A DNA stretch of 64,000 bases from Citrobacter sp. RHB25-C09 (GTDB taxonomy: Bacteria > Pseudomonadota > Gammaproteobacteria > Enterobacterales > Enterobacteriaceae). Made by a program: the position numbers and the translations under genes. The stretch is taken from assembly GCF_013836145.1 (NCBI RefSeq), contig NZ_CP057483.1:1984001-2048000 (forward strand), in the 5' to 3' direction. Below, one piece after another: positions 21,410-29,909 of this stretch. The notes below the pieces were generated by a model that saw only the letters and a list, made by a program, of their open reading frames with translations, was not told the origin of the DNA and made no database searches. The stretch's first letter is position 1, and every line of letters begins with the position of its first letter.

Positions 21410-22078
21410 ATGTCCTTCACTCGACGGAAATTTATGCTTGGCATGGGGACGGTCATATTTTTCAGCGGCCCAGGCCAGACGTTGCTTGCCAATACAACGA
21501 AAAAGAAACCCGCACAGTATGTCATGATCCACGATGAATCACGCTGTAATGGCTGCAATATCTGCACCCGCGCGTGCCGGAAAACGAATCATGTTCCTGC
21601 GCAGGGAAGTCGCTTATCGATTGCCCATATTCCTGTGTCAGATAACGACAACGAGACGCTCTACCATTATTTCCGTCAGTCCTGTCAGCACTGTGAACAG
21701 GCACCTTGTATGGCGGTCTGTCCCACCGGAGCGTCCTGGCGCGACGAACACGGTATTGTGCGCGTTGACAAGGCGAAGTGCATTGGTTGCAGTTACTGCA
21801 TCGGAGCGTGTCCTTATCAGGTGCGTTACCTGAACCCGCAAACGAAAGTGGCCGATAAATGCGATTTTTGCGCCGAGTCCCGGCTGGCGAAAGGGTTCCC
21901 GCCAATATGCGTTTCGGCGTGTCCGGAAAACGCGCTGCTGTTTGGGCTTGATGACAGTCCGGAAATCAAAACCTGGCTACGGGAAAATAAATACTATCAG
22001 TATGAATTGCCAGATACGGGAGAGCCTCATCTGTATCGCCGGTTCGGTCAACATTTGATTAAAAAGGAAAATGTATGA
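21410..22078 (+). CDS. ydhX: YdhX, Tat-exported 4Fe-4S ferredoxin
   Basis: A 222-residue iron-sulphur protein with a twin-arginine signal (TRRKFMLGM) and a cleavage region near QTLLA. Four cysteine clusters follow, including CNGCNICTRAC, CEQAPCMAVCP, CIGCSYCIGACP and CDFC..CVSACP, as in the NrfC/PhsB electron-transfer subunits. It is predicted to act on the periplasmic side, taking or giving electrons to the YdhU cytochrome. Its stop overlaps the ydhU start by four bases. Confidence 0.93.
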   Translation: MSFTRRKFMLGMGTVIFFSGPGQTLLANTTKKKPAQYVMIHDESRCNGCNICTRACRKTNHVPAQGSRLSIAHIPVSDNDNETLYHYFRQSCQHCEQAPCMAVCPTGASWRDEHGIVRVDKAKCIGCSYCIGACPYQVRYLNPQTKVADKCDFCAESRLAKGFPPICVSACPENALLFGLDDSPEIKTWLRENKYYQYELPDTGEPHLYRRFGQHLIKKENV

Positions 22079-22860
22079 ACGCGTCGCAGAATGCTGAACA
22101 GTTTCAAGCCCAACTGGCGAACTACGTGCCTGTGTTTTCCCCTGAATACTGGCCGGTCTGGCTGGTGATCGCCGGACTACTGCTGGTCGCGATGTGGCTA
22201 GTGCTAGGGCTTCACGCCTGGCTTCGTTATCGGGGTGCTAATAAGACGACGGCCGGGCACGGTGAGAAGGTTTATCTCTACTCCAGAGCTATTCGTCTTT
22301 GGCACTGGTCGAACGCGTTGCTCTTTGTCCTGTTGCTCGCCAGTGGCCTGATAAATCACTTTGGGCTGGTGGATGCAGCGGTTATACAAAGCCTGTTGGC
22401 AGTCCATGAAATCTGCGGTTTTCTGCTGCTGGCGTGCTGGGTTGTGTTCATTCTGATTAATGCGCTTGGCGGCAATGGCCACCATTACATCATTCACCCG
22501 GAAGGCTGGATGGGGCGCGCAGTCCGACAGGCCCGTTTTTATCTGTTCGGCATTATGCAGGGCGAAGGGCATCCGTTCCCGGCCACGGCTCGGGCGAAAT
22601 TCAACCCGCTGCAACAGGCGGCTTATGTCGGTGTGATGTACGGGTTACTGCCACTGTTGTTGGCAACAGGGTTACTTTCTCTTTATCCTCAGGCCGTTGG
22701 CAATCTGTTCCCCGGTGTGCGCTACTGGTTGTTACAGGCACATTTCGCGCTCGCGATTATCAGTGTGTTCTTCATTTTTGGTCACCTCTATTTATGTACC
22801 ACGGGGCGAACACCAACGGAGACTTTCCGCTGCATGGTTGACGGCTATCATCGGCACTAG
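22075..22860 (+). CDS. ydhU: YdhU, b-type cytochrome membrane subunit (PhsC-like)
   Basis: A 261-residue integral membrane protein with about five transmembrane segments and histidines placed as haem b ligands in RLWHWSNALLFV, AVHEICGFLLL and HFALAIISVFFIFGHLYL. It resembles the thiosulphate reductase and formate dehydrogenase cytochrome b family. It probably links the quinol pool to the YdhX/YdhY ferredoxins. It is four-base coupled to ydhX, and ydhT follows after three bases. Confidence 0.92.
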   Translation: MNASQNAEQFQAQLANYVPVFSPEYWPVWLVIAGLLLVAMWLVLGLHAWLRYRGANKTTAGHGEKVYLYSRAIRLWHWSNALLFVLLLASGLINHFGLVDAAVIQSLLAVHEICGFLLLACWVVFILINALGGNGHHYIIHPEGWMGRAVRQARFYLFGIMQGEGHPFPATARAKFNPLQQAAYVGVMYGLLPLLLATGLLSLYPQAVGNLFPGVRYWLLQAHFALAIISVFFIFGHLYLCTTGRTPTETFRCMVDGYHRH

Positions 22861-22863
22861 CCC

Positions 22864-23673
22864 ATGATGATCTCGCGGAAGGATTTGCGAGCATGGCGGG
22901 TCGGCCCCGTCATGTATCGCTGGTTTTTACGCCGTTTCCCCGAAGGGGGAAACTATGCGGACGTTCACCGCGCGCTAAGTCGTGAAGGCTATCTCGACTG
23001 GGCGAACAGTCTGGTGGAATACGCCTGGTCGCGCTGGCTGGATGAAGAGAGCTTTGCGCGGCAGGATATTTCTGCGATGGCGCGCCTGTCGGAACCGTGT
23101 GAATCAGAGTGGGTCGGACAAATCGCTGATGCAAATGACAGTGCTAATCTTGGCTTTGCCGGAGATAACCTCAAAATTGCCAGCGCGGGCTATGCGTCGC
23201 AGCTTGCCAGCGCGGGCTATTGTGTTCGCATTGGTAGCGTGGGATACAACACACATATCAGCAGTTCCGGCGATCGCGCCCGCGTAGCGGTGGCGGGCAA
23301 TTCGACGCGTATTAGCAGCGCCGGTAATGGTTCGCGAATCGCCAGCAGCGGAATGCGCGTGCGGGTGAGTACGCTCGGGGAAAGGTGTCATGTTGCGAGC
23401 AATGGCGATCTGACGCAGATCGTCAATTTCGGCGCCAGTGCCAAAATAGCCAATAGCGGTGATAACGTCCACATCGTCTGCACCGGCGAAAATGCGGCTA
23501 TCGCCAGTACGGGTATTATTGATTCATTTATCCTGGGTCCAGGTGGCTGTGCCGCGCTGGCGTACCACGACGGCGAACGTATGCGGTTCGCCGTTGCGGT
23601 AGAAGGAGAGAACGGTATTCGCGCCGGGGTAAAATATCGTCTTAACGCGCAGCATCAGTTTGTCGAATGTTAG
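22864..23673 (+). CDS. ydhT: YdhT, octapeptide-repeat protein ending the ydh operon
   Basis: A 269-residue protein. After about 90 residues of globular N-terminus comes a run of roughly 15 eight-residue repeats (about residues 98-218) with a loose pattern [IV]ASSG[DN]xx, e.g. RISSAGNGSRIASSG. A short conserved C-terminus ending NAQHQFVEC follows. Such short periodic repeats suggest a beta-solenoid or comparable stacked fold. The function is unknown in E. coli as well. Two adjacent ATGs (22864 and 22867) are possible starts. Its last 32 bases overlap the 3' end of the convergent ABC permease gene. Confidence 0.88.
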   Translation: MMISRKDLRAWRVGPVMYRWFLRRFPEGGNYADVHRALSREGYLDWANSLVEYAWSRWLDEESFARQDISAMARLSEPCESEWVGQIADANDSANLGFAGDNLKIASAGYASQLASAGYCVRIGSVGYNTHISSSGDRARVAVAGNSTRISSAGNGSRIASSGMRVRVSTLGERCHVASNGDLTQIVNFGASAKIANSGDNVHIVCTGENAAIASTGIIDSFILGPGGCAALAYHDGERMRFAVAVEGENGIRAGVKYRLNAQHQFVEC

Positions 23674-24346
23674 TCCCTTGCGTTCGTCGCTGGACGACGT
23701 TCTCCAGCCCGTAGCACAGCAGGTAATACACCAGTCCGGTAAAGATGAAGATAGCCGCCGGATAGACCTGCTCGCGGTTATTGACCTGTCCGGCCACGGT
23801 GGTCAGTTCCGGAACGTTAACAATAAACGCCAGCGACGTATCCTTCAGCAAGCCGATAGTAATGCCTGTCAAAGAAGGCAGTACATTACGCAGTACCTGC
23901 GGCAGCAAAATCAACCCTAACGCCTTGGCAGGCGAAAACCCCTGTGTCATTGCTGCCTCATATTGCCCGTGAGGGAGCGCCGTCAATCCTGCGTAGACGG
24001 AATGCATAACCGAGGCCGCAGTAAACCACGCCAGCGCCAGCGTCACGGTCGCCCCACCGGGAAGATCGCTTCCAGTCAGCATGGGCAGTAGATACCACAG
24101 CCAAAATATGACAAAGATAAGTGGGATCCCGCGAATGAACTCTGCCCAGATAAATAGCCCGTTGCGAACCCTTCCCGGATAACGCCAGGCAATACAGGCG
24201 AGAATGATGCCGCCGGGCAGCGCCAGTGCAGCTGCGCCGAGCGTCATGAGCAGCGTCAACGCCACGCCACCAGGCTGACCTTCGGCCAGACGCCCCCAAA
24301 GTAAATAATCAAGGTTTTCGGTGAGCACCTGAAGATTAGCGATCAT
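23642..24346 (-). CDS. Polar amino-acid ABC permease, GltK-like
   Basis: A 234-residue HisM/GltK-type permease with about five transmembrane segments and the EAA loop YEAAMTQGFSPAKALGLILLPQ. It is the last gene of a four-gene importer read on the minus strand (binding protein, ATPase, two permeases). It starts inside the end of the previous permease gene (11-base overlap). Its 3' end overlaps ydhT by 32 bases, so the two convergent transcripts must share sequence. There is no counterpart at this place in E. coli K-12. Confidence 0.88.
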   Translation of the reverse strand: MIANLQVLTENLDYLLWGRLAEGQPGGVALTLLMTLGAAALALPGGIILACIAWRYPGRVRNGLFIWAEFIRGIPLIFVIFWLWYLLPMLTGSDLPGGATVTLALAWFTAASVMHSVYAGLTALPHGQYEAAMTQGFSPAKALGLILLPQVLRNVLPSLTGITIGLLKDTSLAFIVNVPELTTVAGQVNNREQVYPAAIFIFTGLVYYLLCYGLENVVQRRTQGTNIRQTDAAR

Positions 24347-25115
24347 GTTGCGGACTCCTGAACAGTACTCTCAGCGATCTCCGCGTTGTTTTCCGTTTCG
24401 GCGTGGGCCCGAAAAATGTCAACGACATGCCGAGCGCAACGCCTGTGAGCAGATAGAGTGCGCTACCGACGGCAAACGCTTCGAGTGCATGCGCATTGTA
24501 ACTTTCAATTTGCCGGACCTGATAGGTAAGCTCCGCAAATCCGATTCCACTCGCCAGTGACGAGAGCTTCATCAAATTAAGATACTGGCCGACAACGGGC
24601 TGCCATGCATTTACCAGCCCCTGCGGCAGCAGAATATAGCGAAACGTACGCCAGGCCGAGAACCCTTGAGAAAGTGCCGCTTCGCGCTGTCCGACAGACA
24701 CGGCCTGCAGACCTGAAGCGATTTCCTCAACCAGGAAGGCGGAAGTAAACACTGCCAGTCCCCAAACCGAACAGAGGAATTCGGCTGTTAACCACCAGAC
24801 GTTACCGGGCAAAACAGACCAGGTATGTTCGGCATTAACGAAGTCAATAATGTCCCGGGGAAGCAGATTCCAGCCCGCGAAATACCAGAACATGAGCTGG
24901 ACCAGAAGCGGAGTGTTACGGAACAGCGATACCCAGCCAGCCACCAGTAGACGACCAAACCTGCTGCCGCTAGGACGAAGTGCTAACAGTAAAATAGCCA
25001 GCAGCGTGGCGAGGACAATCCCTGCTGCGCTGACCCACAGCGTGGTAAGAAAACCAGAAACAATCCATTGCAGGGGAAGGCCGGTCAGCACTCCCTGCCA
25101 GTCCATAACCGTCAT
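24336..25115 (-). CDS. Polar amino-acid ABC permease, GltJ-like
   Basis: A 259-residue permease of the same family as its downstream neighbour. It has the EAA loop VGQREAALSQGFSAWRTFRY and the family block LVEEIASGLQAVS. The start at 25115 overlaps the ATPase stop by four bases; an internal ATG three codons later is equally possible. It should form a heterodimeric channel with the second permease. Confidence 0.88.
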   Translation of the reverse strand: MTVMDWQGVLTGLPLQWIVSGFLTTLWVSAAGIVLATLLAILLLALRPSGSRFGRLLVAGWVSLFRNTPLLVQLMFWYFAGWNLLPRDIIDFVNAEHTWSVLPGNVWWLTAEFLCSVWGLAVFTSAFLVEEIASGLQAVSVGQREAALSQGFSAWRTFRYILLPQGLVNAWQPVVGQYLNLMKLSSLASGIGFAELTYQVRQIESYNAHALEAFAVGSALYLLTGVALGMSLTFFGPTPKRKTTRRSLRVLFRSPQHDR

Positions 25116-25933
25116 TGTCGTGATGACTCCAGATGCAGCGGATCGAGGACTTTATGCAGAAACTGGCGGGCGCGTGGATGCTGAGGATGGGTGAAAAACA
25201 CTTCCGGACGGGCGACTTCCAGAATCTCCCCTCCGTCAATAAAGACCACCCGATTGGCAATTTCGCGCGCAAAATGCATTTCATGCGTCACGACAATCAT
25301 GGTGATACCGCTATGAGCGAGATCTTTCATCACCTGCAACACTTCGCCAATCGTCTCCGGGTCGAGCGCGGAAGTGGGTTCGTCAAAAAGCAGAATTTGT
25401 GGTGAAGAGGCAAGCGCCCGCGCAATGGCGACCCGCTGCTGCTGACCGCCAGATAACTGTGCAGGCCAGGCGTCGGCTTTGTCCTCAAGGCCAACGTGTT
25501 TCAGCAATTCAAGCGCCCGACGTTGAGCCTGCGCCTTTGTCCAGTCGTGGACAAACTCAAGGGCCAGAGCAATGTTCTGCAATGCGCTAAGATGCGGGTA
25601 AAGATTAAACTGCTGAAACACAAAGCCAATACGACTGCGGAGTTGCCGCAACGCGATCCCCTTTAGCTGTCCGATGGGCTTATTATCAATGTAAATGTCG
25701 CCGCTGCTGAGTGACTCCAGTTGATTGATGAGCCGGATAAGGGTTGACTTACCTGATCCGGAGGGGCCAAGAATAGTCACCACTTCGCCGGGTTCAACCG
25801 TCAGATTGATGCCGTTAAGTACACGGTTTCCGGCGTACTCTTTCACGACGTCACGCAACTCCACGCGCGACTGATGTAGCGCGCTAAAATCCGCAGTCTG
25901 CGCTGCGGATGGGGTTAACAGGCTTGCCAGCAT
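25112..25933 (-). CDS. Polar amino-acid ABC ATPase, GlnQ/GltL-like
   Basis: A 273-residue ATPase with Walker A LGPSGSGKST, Q-loop FVFQQFNLYPH, signature LSGGQQQR and Walker B ILLFDEPTSALDPE, all typical of polar amino-acid importers. It carries about 30 residues before the ABC domain, slightly longer than usual at the N-terminus, so the true start could be internal. It lies one base downstream of the binding-protein stop. Confidence 0.88.
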   Translation of the reverse strand: MLASLLTPSAAQTADFSALHQSRVELRDVVKEYAGNRVLNGINLTVEPGEVVTILGPSGSGKSTLIRLINQLESLSSGDIYIDNKPIGQLKGIALRQLRSRIGFVFQQFNLYPHLSALQNIALALEFVHDWTKAQAQRRALELLKHVGLEDKADAWPAQLSGGQQQRVAIARALASSPQILLFDEPTSALDPETIGEVLQVMKDLAHSGITMIVVTHEMHFAREIANRVVFIDGGEILEVARPEVFFTHPQHPRARQFLHKVLDPLHLESSRQ

Positions 25934-25934
25934 C

Positions 25935-26765
25935 TTACTGAGCCTTAATCGTGAATGCGCGAGGCTGGGGTGTTTTCGTTTCTGGCCCGAACCACTGGTC
26001 GTAAATCTGGCTGGCGTGCCCGCTGGATTCGAGTTTCAGCAGTTCGTCATTGACCGCTTTTAATAACGCCGGTTCACCTTTTTTCACCCCGACGCCAATT
26101 TCCTCTTTACTGAGTAAATCGGGCAGGATTTTAAAGTCAGCCTTATCCGGCGCTGCGTTGCGTAACCCGGTCAGAATCGTTGAATCCTGGGTGATTGCCT
26201 GCACATTGCCGTTACGCAGTGCGGTCAGCGCCAGCGGAATGTCATCGTAGGCAAGCACGCGAGATTGCGGGAATCGCTGGTGTAATGCTTGCTCTCCCGT
26301 CGTCCCTTTCACTGCGCCAATTCGCGCACGTTGATACGCATCCAGTTTGTCGGACGATGTTGCCGGAACCAGGAACTGCTGCCCGGTGACGAAATAGGGT
26401 ACGGAAAAGTCAATGACCTGAGCGCGTTCAGGCGTAATGGTGATGTCCGCCACGATCAAATCGGCTTTACCCGACTGCAGCAACGGAATGCGGTTAGCGG
26501 GGTTAGTGGCGACCAGTTCCAGTTTGACGCCCAGAGATTTTGCCAGCGCTTTCGCAAAATCGACGTCATAGCCGACAATCTGATGCGTTGCAGGATCAAC
26601 GGATCCAAACGGCGGATTCGCATCAAATGTCGCGACTTTTACTACACCTGCCGCTTTGATATCAGCGAGTTGGTCGGCTTGTGCCGGATTTGCCAGTAAG
26701 CCTGCGGCCAACATGATGCCGAGAGCCATGATTGAGGTTCTAGTGTTGTTTTTATTCGTTGCCAT
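25935..26765 (-). CDS. Periplasmic amino-acid binding protein (SBP_bac_3 family)
   Basis: A 276-residue binding protein read from the ATG at 26765; an ATG three bases upstream and a longer in-frame start at 26855 are less likely. The signal peptide includes MALGIMLAAGLLANPAQA. The mature part has the SBP_bac_3 blocks ADLIVADITITPERAQVIDF and GYDVDFAKALAKSLGVKLEL. The substrate is probably a polar or acidic amino acid but cannot be fixed from sequence. It is the first gene of the four-gene minus-strand operon. Confidence 0.88.
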   Translation of the reverse strand: MATNKNNTRTSIMALGIMLAAGLLANPAQADQLADIKAAGVVKVATFDANPPFGSVDPATHQIVGYDVDFAKALAKSLGVKLELVATNPANRIPLLQSGKADLIVADITITPERAQVIDFSVPYFVTGQQFLVPATSSDKLDAYQRARIGAVKGTTGEQALHQRFPQSRVLAYDDIPLALTALRNGNVQAITQDSTILTGLRNAAPDKADFKILPDLLSKEEIGVGVKKGEPALLKAVNDELLKLESSGHASQIYDQWFGPETKTPQPRAFTIKAQ

Positions 26766-27137
26766 CATTTCTTCGAAATCCCTGTATTTATTGGTTTGTC
26801 CTTTTACGCTCCCACATCTGAGATCCGCTGCAAAATAAGAAAATGTACTTATCAAACGACAAAATAAGATTAGTGAACGGGGGGACTACGCGGGACAGCG
26901 TACTGAATATGATATGTGCGCCAGGCATAGCTTTTGGTTACTGGCGGGGGTTCACCGGTAAAAGAGGTTGGAGGTGATTGAGGTGATTAGCATCGGCGGT
27001 GCGCCGGGTGGGCATTCTGGTGAAGCCTGTGCCCAGCAGTCACTCGACGTCCTGTAAAATTCACAGACTTGAAAACGGGCCTGAAAGACTACACGAAGTC
27101 ACCAGGCCCAAGATCGCAGGGGCTACCTGCGTTAACA
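26766..27137. other. Gap upstream of the ABC importer
   Basis: No gene is supported in these 372 bp. The left part should hold the importer promoter. A GGGCCTG/CAGGCCC hairpin followed by GTTTTC on the minus strand (about 27076-27113) could terminate transcription from the small ORF at 27138. Confidence 0.4.
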
Positions 27138-27281
27138 TCAAATTTTGCAGGCGTCGCCGCAATCGTCATCGGCAATGACCGATTCCGCTTTCTTGTCGGC
27201 ATCTTCCAGACGTTCCGCATTACGCTCTTGCGCTTCTTCTAGTCCGTTAAAAACCAGATTATCGAGATCAATTTCCATCAT
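27138..27281 (-). CDS. Unannotated 47-residue ORF with C-terminal Cys-x3-Cys
   Basis: The minus strand reads MMEIDLDNLVFNGLEEAQ, then a charged helical stretch, then DDDCGDACKI and a stop. An AGG ribosome binding site lies six to nine bases before the two adjacent ATGs. A TATACT hexamer about 40 bases upstream is a good -10. The amphipathic acidic N-terminal part followed by a short cysteine-containing tail looks like a peptide-precursor layout or a small metal-binding protein. I do not recognise the family, and no modifying enzyme lies next to it. Confidence 0.5.
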   Translation of the reverse strand: MMEIDLDNLVFNGLEEAQERNAERLEDADKKAESVIADDDCGDACKI

Positions 27282-27816
27282 TTACCTGTACGCGTTCAGT
27301 TTTGACATGAAAGCAGTATAGGGCAAAAGTGCCACTGAGATCACCTGTTGCTACGTTATGTTTCGACACCAGAGTAGGGCGTCTGCTGACATTTGTTCAA
27401 CAACGAACCTGAATAAAATTAATATGCGGATAATATAATATGTATTTCCAACTATTACCGGCACCTTTAATGAATTTTTGGAAAATATAGGTTACCATCA
27501 GATCTTAATTGATTGGGCATGCTGGATGAGTATTGACGTAAATCAACGTTCATTATTGTTATGATGTTTAATTTAAGTAATATCTAGTTATCAGGCGAAA
27601 ACGCTACAACTTCACTTACTATAAATCACTTTATATCGCTAAAAGGCTTTGCTGCCGCATAAAGAGTCGCCAGCAATTGGAAGAAAATTCTCACTTAACA
27701 CAACTGTGTAGATTAAAGATCTGTGTTGTTGATCATTTGTGGATCTTTGTTCTATTATGAGGTTGTTTAGAAAACGCTCTTCAATCAATAAACACTGCAA
27801 TAAGGCAAGGAATATT
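27282..27816. promoter_or_regulatory. AT-rich upstream region of the T6SS block
   Basis: These 535 bp are markedly AT-rich compared with the flanking operons, as is common before horizontally acquired clusters. TTGACGTAAATCAA at 27533-27546 is one base off a perfect FNR site, and TATGAT at 27560-27565 is a possible -10. No gene is seen. The leader just before tssB has an AAGG ribosome binding site. Confidence 0.45.
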
Positions 27817-28308
27817 ATGGCCGATACGTTCCAGAATGAGGTGCCGAAGTCACGCGTCAATATTCGTCTGGACCTGCATACAGGTGGCGCGCAGAAGAAA
27901 GTCGAATTACCGTTGAAAGTATTAACCGTCGGTGATTTCAGTAATGGTAAAGAAATCCGACCATTATCGAAAAGAGAGAAGGTTAATATCAACAAAAACA
28001 ACTTCAATAGTGTACTTTCAGAATTTAACCCGGAAGTTAATCTCACCGTTCAGAACACCCTTTCTGACGATGGCTCGGAGGAAACTGTCAAACTCAGTTT
28101 CTCTGAAATGAAAGATTTCGAACCAGAACAAATCGCCCGTCAAATTCCCCAACTCCGCGCCATGCTCGCAATGCGTAATTTATTACGCGATCTCAAATCG
28201 AATCTTCTTGATAACGTCACTTTCAGAAAAGAACTCGAGAAAATTCTTAAAGACCCGGCGTTGTCCCAGGAATTACGCGACGAAATGAGTGCGCTTGCTC
28301 CGAAATAA
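27817..28308 (+). CDS. tssB: TssB (VipA/ImpB), T6SS sheath small subunit
   Basis: A 163-residue sheath protein starting MADTFQNEVPKSRVNIRLD. The blocks KVELPLKVLTVGDFS and LSEFNPEVNLTVQNTL, and a C-terminal helix for TssC contact, are family-typical. It pairs with TssC to form the contractile sheath. The ATG at 27817 is preferred over an in-frame start 78 bases upstream, whose extra residues (CSIMRLFRKRSS) do not fit the family. It is the first gene of the T6SS block. Confidence 0.93.
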   Translation: MADTFQNEVPKSRVNIRLDLHTGGAQKKVELPLKVLTVGDFSNGKEIRPLSKREKVNINKNNFNSVLSEFNPEVNLTVQNTLSDDGSEETVKLSFSEMKDFEPEQIARQIPQLRAMLAMRNLLRDLKSNLLDNVTFRKELEKILKDPALSQELRDEMSALAPK

Positions 28309-28344
28309 AACGTGGGCGTGTCTTTTAATGGATTAATCGAGTGA

Positions 28345-29895
28345 ATGCTTATGTCTGTCAATAGTGAAAATAGCCTGACTCAAGGGCAAAACCAGGTTCT
28401 GGAAAAAGCAGTGGGTGAAAGCGTATATGCTTCACTGTTTGAAAAAATCAATCTGACTCCAGCATCTCGCCTGGGTGATATTAATGCGTTTCTGGACGAT
28501 ACCGCACTGGCTGAAGCGCCAGCTGGCGAACGTCTTACTGCAGCGATGCAGGTATTTATGGATTGTATCCGTAAATCCGGGCAGAGCGTTGAAAAGCTCG
28601 ATAAGACGCTGATCGATCACCACATCGCAGAGCTGGATTTCCAGATTAGCCGTCAACTGGATGCTGTTATGCATCACGAAGAATTCCAGAAAGTGGAATC
28701 ATTGTGGCGCGGCCTGAAGCATCTGGTGGATCGTACCGACTATCGTCAAAACGTGCGTACCGAAATTCTGGATCTCTCCAAAGATGACCTGCGTCAGGAC
28801 TTTGAAGATGCGCCTGAGCTTATTCAAAGCGGCTTATACTGGCACACCTATACCAGTGAATACGACACCCCAGGCGGTGAGCCAATTGGTGCAGTCATTT
28901 CTTCGTATGAATTCGACGCCAGTCCGCAAGACGTCGCGCTGCTGCGTAACATTTCCAAAGTCTCTGCCGCCGCGCATATGCCATTCATTGGTTCGGTCGG
29001 TCCTAAATTCTTCCTGAAAGAGTCGATGGAAGACGTTGCTGCTATTAAAGATATCGGAAACTACTTCGATCGCGCTGAATATATTAAGTGGAAATCTTTC
29101 CGCGACACGGATGACTCCCGCTATATCGGACTGACCATGCCGCGCGTACTGGGGCGTCTGCCTTATGGTCCTGACACCGTACCGGTGCGCAGCTTTAACT
29201 ATGTTGAAGAGGTAAAAGGACCGGACCATGAGAAATACCTGTGGACCAACGCATCCTTTGCCTTTGCTGCCAATATGGTCCGTAGCTTTATTAATAACGG
29301 CTGGTGTGTCCAGATCCGTGGACCGCAGGCCGGTGGCGCGGTGAAAGATCTACCCATTCATCTGTACGATCTTGGCACCGGCAATCAGGTGAAGATCCCG
29401 TCTGAAGTGATGATTCCGGAAACCCGCGAATTTGAATTTGCCAACCTGGGCTTTATCCCGCTGTCTTACTATAAGAATCGTGATTATGCCTGCTTCTTCT
29501 CGGCAAACTCTGCGCAAAAACCGGCGCTGTACGACACTCCGGATGCTACCGCTAACAGCCGCATTAACGCTCGTCTGCCGTATATCTTCCTGCTGTCGCG
29601 TATCGCCCATTACCTGAAGCTTATCCAGCGTGAAAACATCGGTACCACCAAGGACCGCCGTTTGCTTGAACTTGAGCTGAACACTTGGGTACGCGGACTG
29701 GTAACGGAAATGACCGACCCGGGCGACGAACTGCAGGCTTCGCACCCGCTGCGTGATGCCAAAGTGATCGTCGAAGATATCGAAGATAACCCGGGATTCT
29801 TCCGCGTGAAGCTGTATGCAGTACCGCACTTCCAGGTGGAAGGCATGGACGTCAATCTTTCTCTGGTGTCGCAGATGCCGAAGGCGAAAGCGTAA
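28345..29895 (+). CDS. tssC: TssC (VipB/ImpC), T6SS sheath large subunit
   Basis: A protein of about 516 residues, full length for TssC. Conserved blocks include VESLWRGLKHLVDRTDY, PFIGSVGPKFF, RVLGRLPYGPDTVPV and WTNASFAFAANMV. It forms the sheath with TssB. Two starts are possible, 28345 and 28351; GAG at 28339-28341 is better spaced for the second. The gene has no frameshift or internal stop. No clpV, whose product normally disassembles this sheath, lies anywhere in the window. Confidence 0.95.
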   Translation: MLMSVNSENSLTQGQNQVLEKAVGESVYASLFEKINLTPASRLGDINAFLDDTALAEAPAGERLTAAMQVFMDCIRKSGQSVEKLDKTLIDHHIAELDFQISRQLDAVMHHEEFQKVESLWRGLKHLVDRTDYRQNVRTEILDLSKDDLRQDFEDAPELIQSGLYWHTYTSEYDTPGGEPIGAVISSYEFDASPQDVALLRNISKVSAAAHMPFIGSVGPKFFLKESMEDVAAIKDIGNYFDRAEYIKWKSFRDTDDSRYIGLTMPRVLGRLPYGPDTVPVRSFNYVEEVKGPDHEKYLWTNASFAFAANMVRSFINNGWCVQIRGPQAGGAVKDLPIHLYDLGTGNQVKIPSEVMIPETREFEFANLGFIPLSYYKNRDYACFFSANSAQKPALYDTPDATANSRINARLPYIFLLSRIAHYLKLIQRENIGTTKDRRLLELELNTWVRGLVTEMTDPGDELQASHPLRDAKVIVEDIEDNPGFFRVKLYAVPHFQVEGMDVNLSLVSQMPKAKA

Positions 29896-29909
29896 GACAG
29901 GGAGCAGGG

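Noticed and set aside
26968..27057. 29-residue plus-strand frame reading VISIGGAPGGHSGEACAQQ
   Set aside because: It has GGAGG nearby but only TTG/GTG starts, no recognisable family and no conserved context; too little to call a gene.
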